7,184 nt of DNA from Synergistaceae bacterium (GTDB lineage: Bacteria > Synergistota > Synergistia > Synergistales > Synergistaceae), in the NCBI GenBank assembly GCA_031283975.1, contig JAITAT010000123.1:1-7184 (forward strand). Direction: 5' to 3'. Shown piece after piece: positions 5,132 to 7,184 of the stretch. Under the pieces are notes generated by a model. The model searched no databases. It saw only the letters and a list, made by a program, of their open reading frames with translations, and was not told the DNA's origin. The translations under genes were made by a program, and so were the position numbers. Position 1 is the stretch's first letter. Every line of letters starts with the position of its first letter.

Positions 5132-5812
5132 TCACTGCCGCCGCCGCGAAATTTTCTCCGCGTTTTTCGCGGCGATCACGGCGGCGAGCCCCGCGCCTAC
5201 GCCGTTGTCGATATTTACCACCACCATGCCGGGCGAACAGGAAGACAGCATTGTGTTCAGCGCGACGTTTCCGTTCGAGGCTATTCCGTAGCCGACCGAC
5301 GTGGGCAGTCCTATCACGAGACAGGGGACGAGCCCCGTGACTATGGTCGGCAGCACTCCGTCCATGCCGGCAGCCACGATCGCTATATCGGCCTCCCTTA
5401 TCTCGGGCAGCACTTTCAGCAGACGGTGCAGACCGGCGGCCCCGACGTCGAAATACCTTTTCACTTCACAGCCGAAAAACTCGGCGATGGCGGCGGCTTC
5501 AGACGCCACCGGAACATCGCTGCTTCCGGCGGTCACTACCGCGACTGACGCGGACAGCCTTGGCGCGGGAGAAAACTCGATCGTCCCGAAGCGCGAGACC
5601 GGATCGTATACCAACGGCGGCGCTCCGTCCGAGATGAGTTCAGCCTGACGAGGGCTCAATCTGCTGAACGCCATGTTCATGCCCCGCGCCCTGACGTCCG
5701 CCGCGATGCCTGTCAGCTGCTCGTCCGACTTCCCGGAACAATACACGACTTCCCCCACGCCCTTGCGTTCCTCGCGATCGTAGTCCAGCCTTACCTCGTC
5801 CAGATAGCTCAA
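5132..5812 (-). CDS. larB: Nickel pincer cofactor biosynthesis protein LarB
   Basis: LarB carboxylates and hydrolyses nicotinic acid adenine dinucleotide, the first step to the nickel-pincer nucleotide used by lactate racemase and related epimerases. The 226 residues carry the diagnostic order: LDYDREERKGVGEVVYCSGKS (9-29), VVTAGSSDVPVASEAA (92-107), YFDVGAAGLHRLL (120-132), VAAGMDGVLPTIVTGLV (146-162), GLPTSVGYG (168-176) and SSCSPGMVVVNIDNGVGAG (190-208). Cys192 corresponds to the cysteine reported to bond the pyridine ring in Lactobacillus LarB. The fold is related to PurE (AIR carboxylase-like). The start is a TTG at 5812 with AGGGG 9 nt upstream; an in-frame stop lies just beyond, so no earlier start is possible. 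It is somewhat shorter than the roughly 245-residue norm, at the N-terminus. It appears to be transcribed alone; larC and larE are not in the window. Convergent with the dehydrogenase gene. Confidence 0.94.
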   Translation of the reverse strand: MSYLDEVRLDYDREERKGVGEVVYCSGKSDEQLTGIAADVRARGMNMAFSRLSPRQAELISDGAPPLVYDPVSRFGTIEFSPAPRLSASVAVVTAGSSDVPVASEAAAIAEFFGCEVKRYFDVGAAGLHRLLKVLPEIREADIAIVAAGMDGVLPTIVTGLVPCLVIGLPTSVGYGIASNGNVALNTMLSSCSPGMVVVNIDNGVGAGLAAVIAAKNAEKISRRRQ

Positions 5813-5821
5813 TGCGATTCA

Positions 5822-5826
5822 CCCCT
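5822..5826 (-). promoter_or_regulatory. Ribosome binding site supporting the TTG start of larB
   Basis: AGGGG on the minus strand (5826-5822) precedes the TTG at 5812 by 9 nt. An out-of-frame ATG at 5822 opens only a short frame without family resemblance, so the TTG is the better start. Confidence 0.5.
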
Positions 5827-5905
5827 GCAATGCCCGCCGATATTCGCGTTCACGCCGATTTTTAACAGCCAGATTTCATATTTTACTACATCACGCTCAT
5901 TGCGC

Positions 5906-5933
5906 ATAATAATTACAAAGAGCGGCCTGCCAA
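5906..5933 (-). promoter_or_regulatory. Sigma-70 promoter candidate for larB
   Basis: On the minus strand TTGGCA (5933-5928) and TATTAT (5911-5906) are each one base from consensus and are separated by 16 bp. Transcription would start near 5899, giving a leader of about 87 nt before the TTG start. Confidence 0.55.
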
Positions 5934-5951
5934 TATGACCAAAGGCGTTCC

Positions 5952-5994
5952 TCACGAAAATGAATTCACGTAAATTTTACATTTTCGTGAATTC
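5952..5994. promoter_or_regulatory. Two overlapping, mutually exclusive inverted repeats upstream of the binding-protein gene
   Basis: TCACGAAAATG (5952-5962) pairs perfectly with CATTTTCGTGA (5980-5990), an 11-bp stem with a 17-nt loop. GAATTCACG (5962-5970) pairs perfectly with CGTGAATTC (5986-5994), a 9-bp stem. The two pairings share bases and cannot form together. A weak plus-strand promoter, TTTACA (5976-5981) with TACAAA (6000-6005) at 18 bp, overlaps the right half, so the sites may be paired operators for a dimeric repressor controlling the transport gene. No riboswitch family is recognised. Confidence 0.45.
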
Positions 5995-6066
5995 GTCGTT
6001 ACAAACGTCTGCTACCTTTACCTCAGCGGCAAAGATATCGCGAAAATAATTAAAGGAGTGACGGTC

Positions 6067-7184
6067 ATGCGTAAGTCGGCGTTGAAAATATTGGGAATCA
6101 TGATGGTTGGGGGCGTTCTCTTGTCACATTGCGCCCGAGGCGAGGCGGCTAAGACGAACATCGAATACTGGCACCCCAACGCGGAAGCACAGGGAGGGCT
6201 TGTGGTCACCGAACTCGTAAGGCAGTTCAACGAACAGAGCGCGAACACTCACGTAACGGAACGTTTCATACCTGACATGTACAAGGGGATCATGCAGACG
6301 CTGCAGGTCGAGGCCGCGGCGGGGAAGTCGCCGGCCGTCGTGCAGGTCGGCTGGGCGTTTCTCGATTATTTTTCTAACAACTTCCAGTATTCGAACCCGC
6401 AAAAAGTAATCGACAAATATTTTCCGCCGGACGCCGCGTTCATCAGGGACAATTTTCTGCCCAACGTGATCGGGCTTGCGACGAACAGCGGCGGGGACCT
6501 CGCGGGGCTTCCGTATTCCCTGAGCAATCCTGTACTCTATATCAACAAAGACATACTCAGGGAAGCCGGCCTCTCCGAAAATGGCCCCGGTACGTGGGAG
6601 GACGTCAGGGCATTCGCTAGAACCATAAAAGAACGCACCGGCAAATACGGGTTCTACATGCAAGAGCCAGCCGACAGCTGGGCTCAACAGGCGTTGATAG
6701 AGAGCGCGGGCGCGCGTTTCATAACATACGAAAACGGAAACCCCAGGGCATCTTTCGCCAGCGAGGACGGAATCAAAGCGTATGAACTTTACGCGGGCAT
6801 GGTACTCGAAGATAAAAGCGCTCTCCATTCCACCTGGGACGAGGGCGTGCAGGCGTTCATCGAGGGAAACGTCGGTATGCTGTACACCACCATAGCCAGA
6901 AGGGCCAGCATTCAGAAAACGGCGAAATTCGACGTGGGCGCGATTAACTCCCCGGCTTGGCTGGGCAAAAAGAGGGTTCTTCCGGCCGGTGGCTGTATGC
7001 TTGCGATAGCGGCCCGGACGGAGGAAGAGAAAAAATCAGCGTGGGAGTTCCTGAGGTTTTTGTACAGCGTGAAGTCCGTCGCCGCATGGACGATAGGAAC
7101 AGGTTACGTGCCGCCCAGGGAGGGCGTCGCCGACGCGGAGGATGGTTTGAAGTCCTTCATGGCCGAGAACAGGATGATGGAGGC
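6067..7184 (+). CDS. ABC transporter extracellular solute-binding protein, family 1 (UgpB-like), cut by the window edge
   Basis: The frame is open from the ATG at 6067 to the right edge (372 complete codons), so the C-terminus is missing; family members are usually about 410-440 residues. The start has GGAG (6055-6058) 8 nt upstream. A basic, hydrophobic N-terminus (MRKSALKILG, then to residue 20) is an export signal. Cys22 sits in LLSHC, a poor lipobox because His occupies -1; signal peptidase I cleavage near GEAA-K (25-29) is the alternative. The mature part matches COG1653/UgpB-type proteins: IEYWHPN (32-38), ELVRQFNEQSANTHV, GLPYSLSNPVLYINKDILREAG, TWEDVRAFARTIKE, FIEGNVGML, LPAGGCMLAIAA and the WEFLRFLYS / GYVPPREG C-lobe. 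Such proteins capture sugars or glycerol-3-phosphate-like solutes for an ABC importer; permease and ATPase genes would be expected downstream. Substrate not determinable here. Confidence 0.92.
   Translation, partial: MRKSALKILGIMMVGGVLLSHCARGEAAKTNIEYWHPNAEAQGGLVVTELVRQFNEQSANTHVTERFIPDMYKGIMQTLQVEAAAGKSPAVVQVGWAFLDYFSNNFQYSNPQKVIDKYFPPDAAFIRDNFLPNVIGLATNSGGDLAGLPYSLSNPVLYINKDILREAGLSENGPGTWEDVRAFARTIKERTGKYGFYMQEPADSWAQQALIESAGARFITYENGNPRASFASEDGIKAYELYAGMVLEDKSALHSTWDEGVQAFIEGNVGMLYTTIARRASIQKTAKFDVGAINSPAWLGKKRVLPAGGCMLAIAARTEEEKKSAWEFLRFLYSVKSVAAWTIGTGYVPPREGVADAEDGLKSFMAENRMME

Noticed and set aside
6124..6828. Minus-strand 234-codon frame opposite the solute-binding protein
   Set aside because: Shadow frame without motifs; the plus-strand frame is open to the window end and matches family 1 binding proteins throughout.
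1..7184. CRISPR arrays, tRNA or rRNA genes, transposase or phage genes
   Set aside because: No regularly spaced repeats, no tRNA-like cloverleaf with an anticodon, and no mobile-element proteins were found on either strand; the cloverleaf-like shape at 1713-1851 lacks tRNA-conserved bases.

Overview
The window looks like a piece of a GC-rich, obligately anaerobic bacterial chromosome. Gene content (an EetA/EetB/ApbE-type flavin module, an FCD-domain regulator, a YqhD/BdhA-type alcohol dehydrogenase, LarB, a periplasmic sugar-type binding protein), strong AGGAGG-like ribosome binding sites and consensus sigma-70 promoters would fit Synergistota or a Clostridia-like lineage. That placement is inference from gene style only; no rRNA or other marker gene is present.

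Layout. (1) Positions 1-1551, minus strand: a tightly packed operon, read right to left, of a NusG-domain-II protein (EetA-like), a small Gx/Hpre_diP_synt_I membrane protein (EetB-like) and an ApbE-type FAD:protein FMN transferase that runs off the left edge. Together they suggest extracytosolic flavinylation and redox chemistry, as in flavin-based extracellular electron transfer loci. A perfect TTGACA-16-TATAAT promoter and a 15-bp dyad at the expected start point lie upstream (1643-1693). (2) 1713-1851: a compact, mostly self-complementary element with long inverted ends and four internal stem-loops, including intrinsic-terminator-like arms on both strands. (3) 2001-2744, minus: an FCD-domain transcriptional regulator with an unusual winged helix. 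(4) 3005-5069, plus: an aldo-keto reductase and an iron-type NADPH-dependent alcohol dehydrogenase in one operon, divergent from the regulator and plausibly controlled by it. Both reduce carbonyl compounds, so the pair suits aldehyde/ketone reduction or redox balancing. (5) 5132-5812, minus: LarB of nickel-pincer cofactor synthesis, convergent with the dehydrogenase, with no larC or larE beside it. (6) 5813-6066: a divergent control region with a good larB promoter and two overlapping, mutually exclusive inverted repeats. (7) 6067-7184, plus: the start of an ABC-transporter solute-binding protein (UgpB-like, family 1) cut by the right edge; its permease and ATPase genes would be expected beyond it.

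No tRNA, rRNA, CRISPR array, transposase or phage gene was seen. The least ordinary parts are the five-helix repeat element, the flavin module with its dyad-controlled promoter, the atypical FCD regulator and the competing hairpins in front of the binding protein.
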